A stretch of 64,000 bases of DNA from Rariloculus sp965263005. Lineage in GTDB: Bacteria > Pseudomonadota > Gammaproteobacteria > Steroidobacterales > Rariloculaceae. The stretch covers positions 2,418,001-2,482,000 of the forward strand of contig NZ_OZ253579.1 in the NCBI RefSeq assembly GCF_965263005.1, in the 5' to 3' direction. Positions 50,761-59,487 of this stretch are shown here, in pieces. Numbering within the stretch: position 1 is the first letter of the stretch; every line of letters starts with the position of its first letter. The notes under the pieces are model-generated. The model worked only from the letters and a program-made list of their open reading frames with translations. It was not told the DNA's origin and searched no databases. Both the position numbers and the translations under genes were made by a program.

Positions 50761-51439
50761 GTCAGCTTTCCTGCATCCCGAGCGCGCGCACAGCAGATTC
50801 CGGCTCGCGGTCGATCACCATCAGGAGCACGCGACAGCACTTTGATTTCCGATGAGGACCAGTTGCATCGGCGCTCAGCATGAGGCATCGCCGCAATATA
50901 GTGCAACCCTGTCCCGGTTTCCGCGACGTGATCGACCGGGCCGGCGGCACGTTCCACGCATCCGCTACCGTAAGCTATCTTGTCCCTTCGGTAGCTTTGC
51001 TCCAGCGTCTATTTCCTACTGGGGAAAAGTGCCGGTAAGCCCGAGATATGGAAAAAGTCGGATGGAGGCTAGAACTGCCTGCTAAAAGCCGCGCGGCGCA
51101 TAGCTTTTCGGGCGATCCGCCCCGGCATTCTCACCAACGTTTCCACCATTTCCGCCCGCCGTCGATGCCGGGCGCTGTGCTCGCGCTGGAACGCACGCGC
51201 CCGCTCGGTTGATCACTTGCGCCAGCAGGGATTGCAGAATTCACGCTTGGCGTGCGGCCGGCCGGTTCGCGGGATCGCGCGCGCCGCAGCACTGTTCATC
51301 CGAGAGCGCCAACGATTTGGACGAGAAATTTGTTACAGTCCCGCGCGCAAGACCTAACGTAGCCGCGAATTGGATAGCTTGCGGCCCATCTTGTGCGACG
51401 CTGCGCGGCAAGACGTGGACGTTTCGAAAAGGTGTTGAT
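50761..51439. other. Gene-free stretch of about 680 bases
   Basis: No frame on either strand has protein-like features. The stretch 50960-51080 is locally less GC-rich, and the final 100 bases should carry the promoter of the following gene pair. It may be the remains of deleted accessory genes. Confidence 0.35.
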
Positions 51440-51922
51440 GTGGCTACTGCCGCCCTTCCAGGGCTGAGGATTGACAGAACAGTCGAGCCGATTCGACAGT
51501 GCTCCCAGACCGTGCCGCAATTGCTCGCTGAACGGAAAGTTCTCCGCGCCACGTTAGTTCTTCTATATCTGGTGTTCTTGGCAAAACGGGCGCGAATCCA
51601 ACTTAAATCAATAGAAGCAAAGCTGCATCACTTTGATGCAATACCGGACGAAGAACTGCCAAAGGTCCGTTCGAACGCAGCAAAAATGGGCCAAACATCG
51701 CAGATGTCGCGCGAGTCTGCGTCGGCGTGCCGATCAATTCTTGCCTCTACGACGACGCACCACCAAATGGCGATTCGCCTTTTGGTTCACCCTTTGACGC
51801 GCGTCCTTGCCGAAGACCTTGAGTGGCTGGACGAACGTCTCGAGGATCTCGCCGAAATTCTTGCGCTGTCCTCGCACAAACCGTTCACGGACTTGGTTCA
51901 CGAGGAGCTAAGCCACTCGTGA
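51440..51922 (+). CDS. Unknown 160-residue helical protein, upstream partner of a RelE-like gene
   Basis: GTG 51440, 7 bases after AAGG, opens a 160-residue frame. The protein has a hydrophobic helix (RATLVLLYLVFLAKRARIQL) and a C-terminal helical part (ILAEDLEWLDERLEDLAEIL-like). No family is recognised. Its stop (TGA 51920-51922) is followed immediately by the GTG of a RelE-like gene, so the two are surely cotranslated. By position it could be an antitoxin, but its size and hydrophobic helix are unlike common RelE antitoxins. A longer upstream frame exists without support. Confidence 0.5.
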   Translation: MATAALPGLRIDRTVEPIRQCSQTVPQLLAERKVLRATLVLLYLVFLAKRARIQLKSIEAKLHHFDAIPDEELPKVRSNAAKMGQTSQMSRESASACRSILASTTTHHQMAIRLLVHPLTRVLAEDLEWLDERLEDLAEILALSSHKPFTDLVHEELSHS

Positions 51923-52294
51923 GTGGATTGTGGTGATATCTCTTGGGGCGCGCGTTTTGGTAAAGGCCTTAAGACCCTTGCCAAAAAACACGCAGACATA
52001 GAAGACGAGGTAACGCGTGTTCTCGACGCGTGTGCGGAGGGGGGACCACCAGACAACGCGAACCAAATTCGTAACCTCGGCGGTCTGCCGGTGTTTAAGC
52101 AAAGGCTTCGATTAGGGAACAGGGGCGCACGGTCTGGTGCCCGGGTGATCTACTTCTGCGACGATAAGCGCGTGGTCGCGCTGTTCGTCTTTTCCAAAGG
52201 TACCCAGGAAGATATTGCGCCAAAGGAAATTTTGGACGCCCTCGCAGCCTCGAGGCTTGTCCAACCCCACAATGGGGCTCCAACCAAGAAATAA
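51923..52294 (+). CDS. RelE/ParE-superfamily toxin-like protein
   Basis: The 123-residue product resembles RelE/HigB-type proteins: FGKGLKTLAKKHADIEDEVTR, GLPVFKQRLRLGNRGARSGA and RVIYFCDDKRVVALFVFSKG followed by APKEILDAL. These strands and the basic core (RLRLGNRG, KR) fit the toxin fold that binds ribosomes and cuts mRNA, although the catalytic residues cannot be assigned. GTG 51923 abuts the previous stop. The partner upstream is not a known antitoxin family. Confidence 0.65.
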   Translation: MDCGDISWGARFGKGLKTLAKKHADIEDEVTRVLDACAEGGPPDNANQIRNLGGLPVFKQRLRLGNRGARSGARVIYFCDDKRVVALFVFSKGTQEDIAPKEILDALAASRLVQPHNGAPTKK

Positions 52295-52388
52295 TCGCCT
52301 GACGCCCTAAGCGGCCGTTTCCGACAGGATCCCGCCGTGACGGCGGAACCCGGATGGCCTATCCGCTGATCGCGGGTCCTTTGACGTG

Positions 52389-52583
52389 CTACGGCTGCGC
52401 TGGCCCCGAATCGTCGCCAGCGTTGCCTGTGCGCTCAGTCACGGCGCGATCATCCAAGGCCCGTTCCGCCTCATCGCGATCCGCACGACGCTCGGCCGAG
52501 CGTTTCCCGCTCCTCGAGGTTTGATGCGCGCCACCCTTACGCATGACCGGCGAACGGGCAACCGGGTTTCGTCGTTTGCTCAT
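52389..52583 (-). CDS. Small basic protein of unknown function
   Basis: ATG 52583 on the minus strand opens 64 codons (MSKRRNPVARSPVMRKGGAH) rich in Arg and Lys in the first half and acidic later. The N-terminus resembles small basic proteins seen in many proteobacteria, but no family is certain. The gene stands alone after the RelE-like pair. Chance openness in GC-rich DNA is possible. Confidence 0.4.
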   Translation of the reverse strand: MSKRRNPVARSPVMRKGGAHQTSRSGKRSAERRADRDEAERALDDRAVTERTGNAGDDSGPAQP

Positions 52584-53204
52584 CGCCGCTGCCTGGAGAG
52601 CTTTCGACCCGACCGGCCGCCGATCCGATAGCCGCCGCCGACGCGGAACGACCGGAGCCGCGCACACTCACAAGCCATCGGCCCGCTACCGGAAGAGTCA
52701 ACAACGTGCCCATCATGCGACAAGCCGTGCTCGCGGTTTGCCCTCGCGGCTTCCCGGATTCGCTCATTCTCGCGGACTGTCCATCGCTTCGGCATCGACG
52801 CTCGATGGTATTGCTCGGCGTCGCAACAAAGCAATTGAGATTATACAAATGCCGAATTCCCTACATTACCGCGACGCGAGCGCAGCGCTACGCTGCCGGG
52901 ATCGCGGTCACACGGGAGCGGCCTCGATGCCGGACGCTGGAACGCGCTCGCGTGTCCGGGATCGGCCAGGACGGCATGATATCGCGGTCGCGGCCTCGAT
53001 GCCGGGCGGGATCAGGGAACGGGCGCTGTGGACGCTGTGGGCGCGCTGGAACTCCGAGCGCCGGGATGCCGTGCCATCGTGGCCGCGAGCACTGGCGTCC
53101 GGGATCGCGGCTACTCCGGGCCGTGTCGTCGGGATCGGGCCGCCGCGAGCGCGGCCCATGTCTCCCGATCTACGCGGATGCGCCGCTCAGGAACGCGGCC
53201 CATA
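52584..53204. other. Gene-free GC-rich stretch with CCGGGATCG-type repeats
   Basis: No convincing gene is present. CCGGGATCG recurs at 52896, 52956 and 53099, and GCGGCCTCGATGCCGG occurs twice (52919-52934 and 52991-53006). Degenerate spaced repeats and short palindromes dominate 52880-53180. The stretch ends at tRNA-Cys. Confidence 0.4.
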
Positions 53205-53278
53205 TGGAGGCTAGGACCGGAATCGAACCGGTGTACACGGCTTTGCAGGCCGCTGCATCACCACTCTGCCACCTAGCC
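53205..53278 (-). tRNA. tRNA-Cys(GCA)
   Basis: The minus strand folds as tRNA-Cys: acceptor GGCTAGG paired with CCTAGCC, discriminator T (U73, the Cys identity base), anticodon GCA in CGGCCTGCAAAGCCG, and T-arm CCGGTTCGATTCCGG. The 3' CCA is encoded (53205-53207 complement). Confidence 0.95.
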
Positions 53279-53383
53279 AAGCGTGAAACCGTAGCGGGAA
53301 TCGGCTTACGGGCGCAATTTAGCATAGCAAGACATGCCGTAGCGCCGACCGCAGCCGGATCGGCCGACACCCGCCTTCGTCAA

Positions 53384-54076
53384 TCAGGCGACGGCGTACC
53401 CCGTGAGCTGGTACCCGATCAGCATGAATCCCGCGGACATGATCGCGACATTCGTCGCGAAGGCGTAATGCAGGAACCGCCCCGTGGCTCGCCATGCGTT
53501 GAATGCGATCAGAATGACAGCCAGGGCGAGGAATTGACCGATCTCGACCCCGACGTTGAACGAGATCATGTTCGTGACAAGGCCGTCCTGGGAGATGGCG
53601 ATGTCCTGAAGCTTTGTGGCCAGACCGAAACCGTGGAAAAACCCGAAGAACAGCACGGCGGCTTTCATATTCGGCTGAAATCCGAGCCTGCGGAAACCGC
53701 CGAGGTTCTCGAAGGCCTTGTAGACGACCGAGAGCCCGATGACCGCATCAACTATATATGCATTGACGTGCAAGCCGCCGAGCACACCTAGCAGCAGCGT
53801 TACGCTGTGGCCCACGGCGAACAGCGTGACGTAGATCGCCACGTCCTTGAGCCGGTACAGGAAGAAGATCACACCGGCGAGGAACAGCAAATGGTCGTAT
53901 CCCGTGACCATGTGCTTGGCGCCGAGATAGATGTATGGGCCGATATTCGGTCCGATGCTGCGAATCAGGAAGGCCTGATCGTCGCCGCTGATGCCATGGG
54001 CAAATGCGATGCCCGCGATCAGCAGACACGGAACCGCAGCCAATAGAGGCATCAGGTGGATTCTGAGTCGCTGCAT
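53384..54076 (-). CDS. HupE/UreJ family membrane protein
   Basis: The 230-residue protein has a signal-like N-terminus (LLAAVPCLLIAGIAFAHG) and then several membrane helices with the HupE/UreJ_2 pattern: GYDHLLFLAGVIFFLYRLKD, FAVGHSVTLLLGVLGG, VIGLSVVYKAFENLGGF and FFGFFHGFGLATKLQDI. The conserved His/Asp residues in the helices bind metal in related nickel or cobalt permeases; HupE is a nickel transporter. No hydrogenase or urease gene is nearby, so the metal remains unknown. ATG 54076 is chosen because upstream frame has no protein-like sequence. Confidence 0.85.
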   Translation of the reverse strand: MQRLRIHLMPLLAAVPCLLIAGIAFAHGISGDDQAFLIRSIGPNIGPYIYLGAKHMVTGYDHLLFLAGVIFFLYRLKDVAIYVTLFAVGHSVTLLLGVLGGLHVNAYIVDAVIGLSVVYKAFENLGGFRRLGFQPNMKAAVLFFGFFHGFGLATKLQDIAISQDGLVTNMISFNVGVEIGQFLALAVILIAFNAWRATGRFLHYAFATNVAIMSAGFMLIGYQLTGYAVA

Positions 54077-54254
54077 GGATGCTCTCGCTCTCAGGTCGGG
54101 ATATTGGAGTCGGCGCCGATTGTAGCGCAGATCGAACTTGCGGTCGCCGGCGGTCAATTGCAGTATCAACGCCGCCGGCAGAGAAATTCTGTCGAAAATC
54201 GCTTGACCTCGCGGTTCGAGCACGCTAGCGTGAGCCGCCCACCGGAGGGAACAA

Positions 54255-55001
54255 ATGCGACAAGTAACCCAGGTCTTTGTTGGGACCTTACTATTGTGTG
54301 GCTCCACCATCGTTTGCGCGCAAGTGGGTGCGCCGGCGGATCAGAGTGTTGACGCTGATGCCGACAGGAGCATCCAGCTCGCGCAGGCATCCGGCGACGA
54401 GCAACTCTCGGCTTACAACGCAGTGCTCAGACAACTTTCGGGACTCGTGGTCTACAACGAGCTCAGACAGCGGCAGCTCGAAAATCAGCTCCAGGAGATC
54501 GAGGAGATTCGAGCGGGAATCGTGCAGGTTCCGGATCTTGAGCAGCAAGTCCCGCCGTTGCTGATTCGCATGATCGAAGGCCTCGAGGATTTCATCGCCC
54601 TCGACCTTCCGTTCTTGCCCGAGGAACGCGCCAACGGTCTCGCAGAGATGCAGCTCGTCATGGAAAGTACCGATGTATCCGTCGCGGACAAAATGCGCAG
54701 GATCCTCGACGCATGGGCGATCGAGAACGAATACGGGCGCAGCGTATCGGCCTACCAGACTCAGCTCGATCTCGACGGTACCGGTACGATGCGCGCGGTC
54801 GATTTGCTGCGTGTCGGCCGCGTCGCCATGATTTATCAGACCACGGACGAGGCTGCCGATACGGGCGCATGGAATCCATCCCGGAACGAATGGGTTGCGC
54901 TCGGCAGCGAACACCGTAATTCGGTAAGACAAGCGGTGCGCATGGCGCGCAGCCAGGTCGCACCTGAAATCGTCCTGGTTCCGATCCCGCCGCCTCAATA
55001 G
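54255..55001 (+). CDS. DUF3450 family periplasmic protein
   Basis: The 248-residue protein has a signal peptide (QVFVGTLLLCGSTIVCAQ), a coiled-coil helix (YNELRQRQLENQLQEIEEIR) and the DUF3450 core FIALDLPFLPEERANGLAEM, ILDAWAIENEYGRSVSAYQT, LLRVGRVAMIYQTTDEA. In many gammaproteobacteria DUF3450 genes precede a second TonB/ExbBD set and function in outer-membrane energisation, but here no ExbB or TonB gene follows. ATG 54255 follows GGAGGG at a 7-base spacing. Confidence 0.85.
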   Translation: MRQVTQVFVGTLLLCGSTIVCAQVGAPADQSVDADADRSIQLAQASGDEQLSAYNAVLRQLSGLVVYNELRQRQLENQLQEIEEIRAGIVQVPDLEQQVPPLLIRMIEGLEDFIALDLPFLPEERANGLAEMQLVMESTDVSVADKMRRILDAWAIENEYGRSVSAYQTQLDLDGTGTMRAVDLLRVGRVAMIYQTTDEAADTGAWNPSRNEWVALGSEHRNSVRQAVRMARSQVAPEIVLVPIPPPQ

Positions 55002-55050
55002 GCCACGTTGGCAAAACGCCGGCGCATGCTCGCCGCGGCAGCGAGCGGCC

Positions 55051-55113
55051 GCGCCTTGTCAGCCGGGCGCCTAACCGGTCTCGATGCGACGCGCGACTCT
55101 TGCCATGGGCTGC
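55051..55113 (+). repeat. Partial (right-half) copy of the 160-bp repeat
   Basis: GCGCCTTGTCAGCCGGGCGC to GCCATGGGCTGC matches the right 60 bases of the full copies. A decayed left end may lie near 55004-55030. It precedes the ThDP enzyme gene, which has a full copy after its stop. Confidence 0.55.
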
Positions 55114-55197
55114 CAGCCCTCTCTCATGCGAGCCCGGACAGATGTCATGGCCGCACGCCAATGTGCACGGCCGACGGCCGCATTGCATACTTCGGCC

Positions 55198-56883
55198 ATG
55201 GGTGGCTCAAATCCGAACGTTGGATCGGCGACACCGATTAGCGGCGGCGAAGCGATCGTAAGATCATGCGCCGCGAATGGCGTCGACATGATGTTCGGCT
55301 TGCCCGGCGCACAGATCTATCCGCTTTTCGATGCACTCCACGCAACGGATATCGAGATCATCGTGCCGCGGCACGAGCAAACCGCGGGTTACATGGCCAT
55401 GGGCTACGCGAAGTCGTCCGGACGACCCGGCGTCTTTTGCGTTGTGCCCGGCCCTGGCGTACTGAACGCTGCGACGGCACTGTGCACGGCGATGGGCAAC
55501 TGCTCCGCGGTCGTGTGTTTGACCGGGCAAGTCCCATCCCAGTACCTCGGCAAGGGCCGCGGCCACCTGCACGAGCTTAAGGATCAGCGCGGGACGCTGG
55601 GATCGATCACCAAGGATGCCGTGCGCATCGATGTGCTCGGCGACACGTCAACAATCATCAACGAGGCGTTCAGGACGGCGCGAGGCGGCCGGCCAGGCCC
55701 GGTCGCCGTCGAGGTTTGCTGGGACACGATGGCTGAGACTGCCCATGCGGTCATCGAGCCCGCAAACCCTGGCGTCGCGGAGCCTGAACCCGATCTCGAT
55801 GCGATCGCCGCAGCAGCCGGGCTCCTCGCCGCAGCGCAGCGGCCGATGATCATGTGCGGCGCAGGCGCCCAGGGCGCGCGCGATGCCGTTCTCGCGCTCG
55901 CCGAGACCATGAATACTCCCGTCACCGCCTTTCGCAGCGGCCGCGGAATCGTTGCCGACGACCATGCTCTGGCCGCTCCGCCAGTGGCGGCGCGAGAACT
56001 CTGGGACGACGTTGACGTGCTCCTCGGCATCGGCAGCAGGCTCGAAATGCCCTACATGCGCTGGGGGGACATGATGCGCTACGAGCCGCGACCGAGCGGC
56101 GGGCCGAAGCTGATCCGTATAGACATCGATCCGCTGGAGATGACGCGGCTCGTACCCGACGTCGGGATCGTTGCGGACGCCGGCACCGCGTGCCGCCTGC
56201 TGACGGACCGCCTCGCGGCCGTGTCCTCTCCCTCCGCCGGCAGGCTCGACGAGATCGCCCGTGCCAGGGCCGTCGCGGACGGACTGATCAGGCAGATTCA
56301 ACCGCAAGCGGCTTACCTCGAGGTCATCCGCGACGTGCTGCCGCGAGACGCCTTTCTGGTGCCCGAGCTGTCTCAGGTCGGGTTCGCGACCTACACGGGT
56401 GCCTGGCCCGTGCTCGAACCGCGAACCTATGTGACCGAGGGCTACCAGGGATCGCTGGGATTCGGGTTTCCGACTGCGCTCGGCGTGAAGGCCACGCATC
56501 CGGACCGGGTCGTCGTCTCGATTACGGGCGACGGCGGATTCATGTTTGCCGCGCAGGAGCTTGCGACCGCCGCACAATACGACATCGGGCTCGTGATCTT
56601 GGTGTTCAACAACGGCGGCTACGCCAATGTGCTCAGGGATCAGCAGCAACGGTTCGGCGGCCGCGTTATCGGCGCCAGGTTCAACAATCCCGATTTCGTC
56701 AGCTTTGCCGAAAGCTGTGGCGTAACGGCGCGGCGCGTGTCGACACCGCGGGGGCTACGTCCCGTGCTCGAGACGGCCGTTGCCTCGGGGAAACCGGTGT
56801 TGATCGAGATCGAGATAGCGCCCGGGACTGAAACGTCCCCCTGGCCGCTCATTCATATGGCGCGCCGCCCATCGCTCGGTTAG
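55198..56883 (+). CDS. Thiamine diphosphate-dependent enzyme (acetolactate synthase-like)
   Basis: The 561-residue protein has the three ThDP enzyme domains: the pyrimidine-binding domain with catalytic Glu in IVPRHEQTAGYMAMGYAK, a central domain, and the pyrophosphate-binding domain with GDGGFMFAAQELATAAQYDI and, 20 or so residues later, NNGGY (GDG-x-NN motif). Family members include acetolactate synthase, glyoxylate carboligase and decarboxylases. No regulatory subunit (ilvH/N) follows, so a catabolic carboligase or decarboxylase is more likely than the branched-chain pathway. ATG 55198 (MGGSNPNVG) is preferred to upstream ATGs. Its stop codon overlaps the first base of a full-length dispersed repeat. 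Confidence 0.85.
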   Translation: MGGSNPNVGSATPISGGEAIVRSCAANGVDMMFGLPGAQIYPLFDALHATDIEIIVPRHEQTAGYMAMGYAKSSGRPGVFCVVPGPGVLNAATALCTAMGNCSAVVCLTGQVPSQYLGKGRGHLHELKDQRGTLGSITKDAVRIDVLGDTSTIINEAFRTARGGRPGPVAVEVCWDTMAETAHAVIEPANPGVAEPEPDLDAIAAAAGLLAAAQRPMIMCGAGAQGARDAVLALAETMNTPVTAFRSGRGIVADDHALAAPPVAARELWDDVDVLLGIGSRLEMPYMRWGDMMRYEPRPSGGPKLIRIDIDPLEMTRLVPDVGIVADAGTACRLLTDRLAAVSSPSAGRLDEIARARAVADGLIRQIQPQAAYLEVIRDVLPRDAFLVPELSQVGFATYTGAWPVLEPRTYVTEGYQGSLGFGFPTALGVKATHPDRVVVSITGDGGFMFAAQELATAAQYDIGLVILVFNNGGYANVLRDQQQRFGGRVIGARFNNPDFVSFAESCGVTARRVSTPRGLRPVLETAVASGKPVLIEIEIAPGTETSPWPLIHMARRPSLG

Positions 56884-57042
56884 CAGCCCGTGGAAAAAGT
56901 CCCGCTGCGTTCGACCGACGATGCATCCCGGCCGTCTGCGTTGCTCGTCGATCGAATATTCGCGATATTCTCTCTCCTCGCGCCTTGCCGGCCGGGCGCC
57001 TCGCCGGTCTCGGTGCGACGCGGGACGTTTACCACGGGCTGC
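56883..57042 (+). repeat. 160-bp palindrome-rich dispersed repeat, copy 2
   Basis: It has the same length and layout as the copy at 11284-11443, with the same terminal inverted repeats. It starts directly at the ThDP enzyme stop codon and its right end provides the last codons and stop of the gene on the other strand. About a dozen base differences from copy 1. Confidence 0.8.
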
Positions 57043-57874
57043 CAGCCGAGCGGTCCTGAAGGTCCAGGATTGCACGAGCTTCGGCCGGGGTCGCGACCGT
57101 GCGGCCGTAGTCGCCGCAGAGATCGGCAACGCGCGCAACAAGCTCCGCGTTCGAGGCAGCAAGGCGGCTCTTGTCCCATCGCACGTTGTCCTCGAGGCCG
57201 GTCCGGCAATGGCCGCCCATTTCGAGGCTCCAGCGGTTCACGTCGAGCTGATACCGGCCGACGCCCGCGGCGACCCAGGTCGCGTCCGGCATGAGTTGCG
57301 CAAGCTTGGCGACCTCGAACTCGAGGATATCGCGCCTGGCGGGCAACGCATGCTTGATGCCGAGCACGAACTGTACGTGCAGCGGGCCGCTCAGCAATCC
57401 TTCGTCCAGGTATCCTGCCGCGTTGTAAAGCATCGCGAGGTCGAACACTTCGATTTCCGGCCTGACGCCGTACTCGTTCATCGTCTCGGCCAACCTGCGG
57501 ATCAATGCGGGCGAATTCTCGTAAATGCTGCTCGGGAAATTGCACGACCCCGTCGTCAACGACGCCATGTCGGGCCGGAGCTGCAGCATTCCGCTGCGCT
57601 CGGAGCCTGTGCCGGACCGGCCGCCCGTCGAGAACTGCACGATGATGTCGGGACAATATTCTCGTACGCCGTCGAGAAAAGCTGCGAACTTGTCCGGATC
57701 GGAGGTCGTCGATTGGTCATCGTTGCGCACGTGAACGTGAACCAGCGCAGCGCCGGCCTCGTAGGCCTCATGCGTCGATTCGATCTGTTCGCTCACCCTT
57801 ATCGGTACGGCAGGATTGTTCTCCTTGCGCGGCAAGGATCCTGTGATTGCAACTGTAATGATGCACGGCTGCAC
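57029..57874 (-). CDS. Beta-keto acid cleavage enzyme (BKACE, DUF849)
   Basis: The 281-residue product matches the zinc-dependent 3-keto-5-aminohexanoate cleavage enzyme family, which combines a beta-keto acid with acetyl-CoA to give a CoA ester and acetoacetate: IITVAITGSLPRKENNPAVP, EAYEAGAALVHVHVRNDD (His ligands HVH), IVQFSTGGRSGTGSERSGML, GIKHALPARRDILEFEVAKL, MGGHCRTGLEDNVRWDKSRL. GTG 57874 is the likely start since GGAGGTGG lies 6 bases before it; the ATG at 57889 would place that site inside the gene. The final four residues and stop are made by the end of the dispersed repeat. The substrate is unknown. Confidence 0.88.
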   Translation of the reverse strand: MQPCIITVAITGSLPRKENNPAVPIRVSEQIESTHEAYEAGAALVHVHVRNDDQSTTSDPDKFAAFLDGVREYCPDIIVQFSTGGRSGTGSERSGMLQLRPDMASLTTGSCNFPSSIYENSPALIRRLAETMNEYGVRPEIEVFDLAMLYNAAGYLDEGLLSGPLHVQFVLGIKHALPARRDILEFEVAKLAQLMPDATWVAAGVGRYQLDVNRWSLEMGGHCRTGLEDNVRWDKSRLAASNAELVARVADLCGDYGRTVATPAEARAILDLQDRSAGSPW

Positions 57875-58050
57875 GATTCCACCTCCCATCGTTGGCGCTC
57901 CGATTCAGGCAAACCCTATGGGCAATCAGGCCCGCGGGTCAATACGGCAGGCGGCTTGCGCCGGAATCGGGCATGGCCCAGAATGCCCGATTGTCAACGT
58001 CACCCGAATGACGCAGGTTACCGTGCGCCGCAGTCGATGGGGGGAGTGAA

Positions 58051-58788
58051 GTGACTGTCTCAAGATACATACTGGTATGCGCCGGCTGTCTGGCCGTTGC
58101 CGCGGCAGCCGCTCAACGACCAGCGGAGGCGATCGATTTTTCGGGCGTATATCGCCCGGCCGGACTCGCCGTTCAACCGTGCGGTTCCAACGAGTGGCTC
58201 AGGCGCTCGTTCGAGACCGACAAATTCTGCCTTGGCTCCGACGAGGGCTTTCCGTTCAGCGATGCCGGCCTCGCCGCCTGGCAAGAGTATTCTCCGATCG
58301 AAGACCCGGTGCTCAGGTGCATCGAGTCGTTTCCGCGGTCGGCCATGCGCGGACGCCCGCTGCGCATCACGCTCGGCGAGGAAATCACCGAAATCGCCTA
58401 TTGGTTCAGTAACCAGTGGCAGACGCGCGAGGTCCATATGAACGGTTCGCCGGCGCCCGCGGACCTTGAGCACACCGATTTTGGCTATTCGACGGGCCGC
58501 TGGACCGGCGATACGCTGATCGTCGAGACGACGCACACCAACGGCGGCCCGATGTTTAACGACCATAAGCAAAGCAGCCCGGAGGCCCGGTACACCGAGC
58601 GATACTGGGTCGCGCCCGACGGGCGGAACCTGCTCATGGACATCGCGATCGACGATCCGATCTACTATACGACACCGTTCCTCGTGAACCGGCAGGAGTG
58701 GCTCTCGGCTCCCGACCGACCGCTGAGCGAGACGGAATGCACGCCGAGCTCGATCTGGGCGGAGCGTGACGACGACGCTGACGAGTGA
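58051..58788 (+). CDS. Exported protein of unknown function
   Basis: GTG 58051, preceded by GGGGAG, starts MTVSRYILVCAGCLAVAAAA, a signal peptide. The 245-residue protein has no recognised domain; RSAMRGRPLRITLGEEITEI, FSNQWQTREVHMNGSPAPAD and FGYSTGRWTGDTLIVETTHT recall a set of secreted proteins often encoded beside DUF6152 genes. It has six Cys residues, probably in disulfides. It is the first of a three-gene run with a DUF6152-like protein and a DASS transporter, which may share a role in uptake or surface processing of an organic acid. Confidence 0.65.
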   Translation: MTVSRYILVCAGCLAVAAAAAQRPAEAIDFSGVYRPAGLAVQPCGSNEWLRRSFETDKFCLGSDEGFPFSDAGLAAWQEYSPIEDPVLRCIESFPRSAMRGRPLRITLGEEITEIAYWFSNQWQTREVHMNGSPAPADLEHTDFGYSTGRWTGDTLIVETTHTNGGPMFNDHKQSSPEARYTERYWVAPDGRNLLMDIAIDDPIYYTTPFLVNRQEWLSAPDRPLSETECTPSSIWAERDDDADE

Positions 58789-58812
58789 ATCACGACTGAC
58801 GGAGGCCTGACC

Positions 58813-59418
58813 ATGACGACTCGTTCATTCCTGAGCTGCGCGCTCGCCGGTATGCTGCTGGCAGCTTCGAGCCAGCTCACGGCGCATCACTCGGATTCCG
58901 TGTACTTCGTCGACGACCGGGGCGATCCTCGCGGCGCCGTGAAAATCGAGGGCACGGTATCGCAGGTCCGGTTGATCAATCCCCATGCAGAGTTCTTCGT
59001 CGACGTCATGAACGAGGACGGCGAGGTCGATCGTTGGGCGATCGAGTCCGATTCGTGGAACCAGCTACGCAGCTTCGGCTGGAACGAGGCGACGATAGAG
59101 GTCGGCGACCGAATCGAGGTCATCGTCTCCATGTCGAGATTTCACAATACCGCGGGCCGCCTGCGCGACATACTCGTCCATGGCTCAGGCCCGGATGAAT
59201 CCTCGCAACTGTTTCTCGAGTTCATTCCGAGCTCGGAATCGGGCCAGTGGGAAAGCGTGCTTGAGCTGGTGCAAGACGCCCCGCAGTGCGAAGGTACGGT
59301 GCCTTACGACCATCTCGGCGAGCGGGGCGAGGAAATCCTCGTCTGCCTGGCTCTCGACGAGCAAACCCTCGAAACCGCGCGCGAAGAATTCGCGAACCGG
59401 ATCCGTATATTCAACTGA
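58813..59418 (+). CDS. DUF6152-like exported protein
   Basis: The 201-residue protein has a signal peptide (LSCALAGMLLAASSQLTA) ending before AHHSDSVYFVDD, then VKIEGTVSQVRLINPHAEFF, VDVMNEDGEVDRWAIESDSW and VEVGDRIEVIVS-like segments, matching the DUF6152 fold (OB-like beta barrel with the HHS start). Function unknown. The C-terminal 60 residues are extra and include two Cys. It begins 24 bases after the preceding gene with a GGAGG site, so both are cotranscribed. Confidence 0.75.
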   Translation: MTTRSFLSCALAGMLLAASSQLTAHHSDSVYFVDDRGDPRGAVKIEGTVSQVRLINPHAEFFVDVMNEDGEVDRWAIESDSWNQLRSFGWNEATIEVGDRIEVIVSMSRFHNTAGRLRDILVHGSGPDESSQLFLEFIPSSESGQWESVLELVQDAPQCEGTVPYDHLGERGEEILVCLALDEQTLETAREEFANRIRIFN

Positions 59419-59487
59419 GCCACGCACCGCGCCCAGAGTCGGGTTCCTTGCCGTCCTTATTAGGACTATCCAGCACCGAGGGAGTGG

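Noticed and set aside
52880..53180. CRISPR array
   Set aside because: The repeats are short, degenerate and irregularly spaced, and no cas genes are in the window.
52706..53791. A 361-codon plus-strand frame
   Set aside because: It runs through tRNA-Cys and antisense to the HupE/UreJ gene; no protein-like features.
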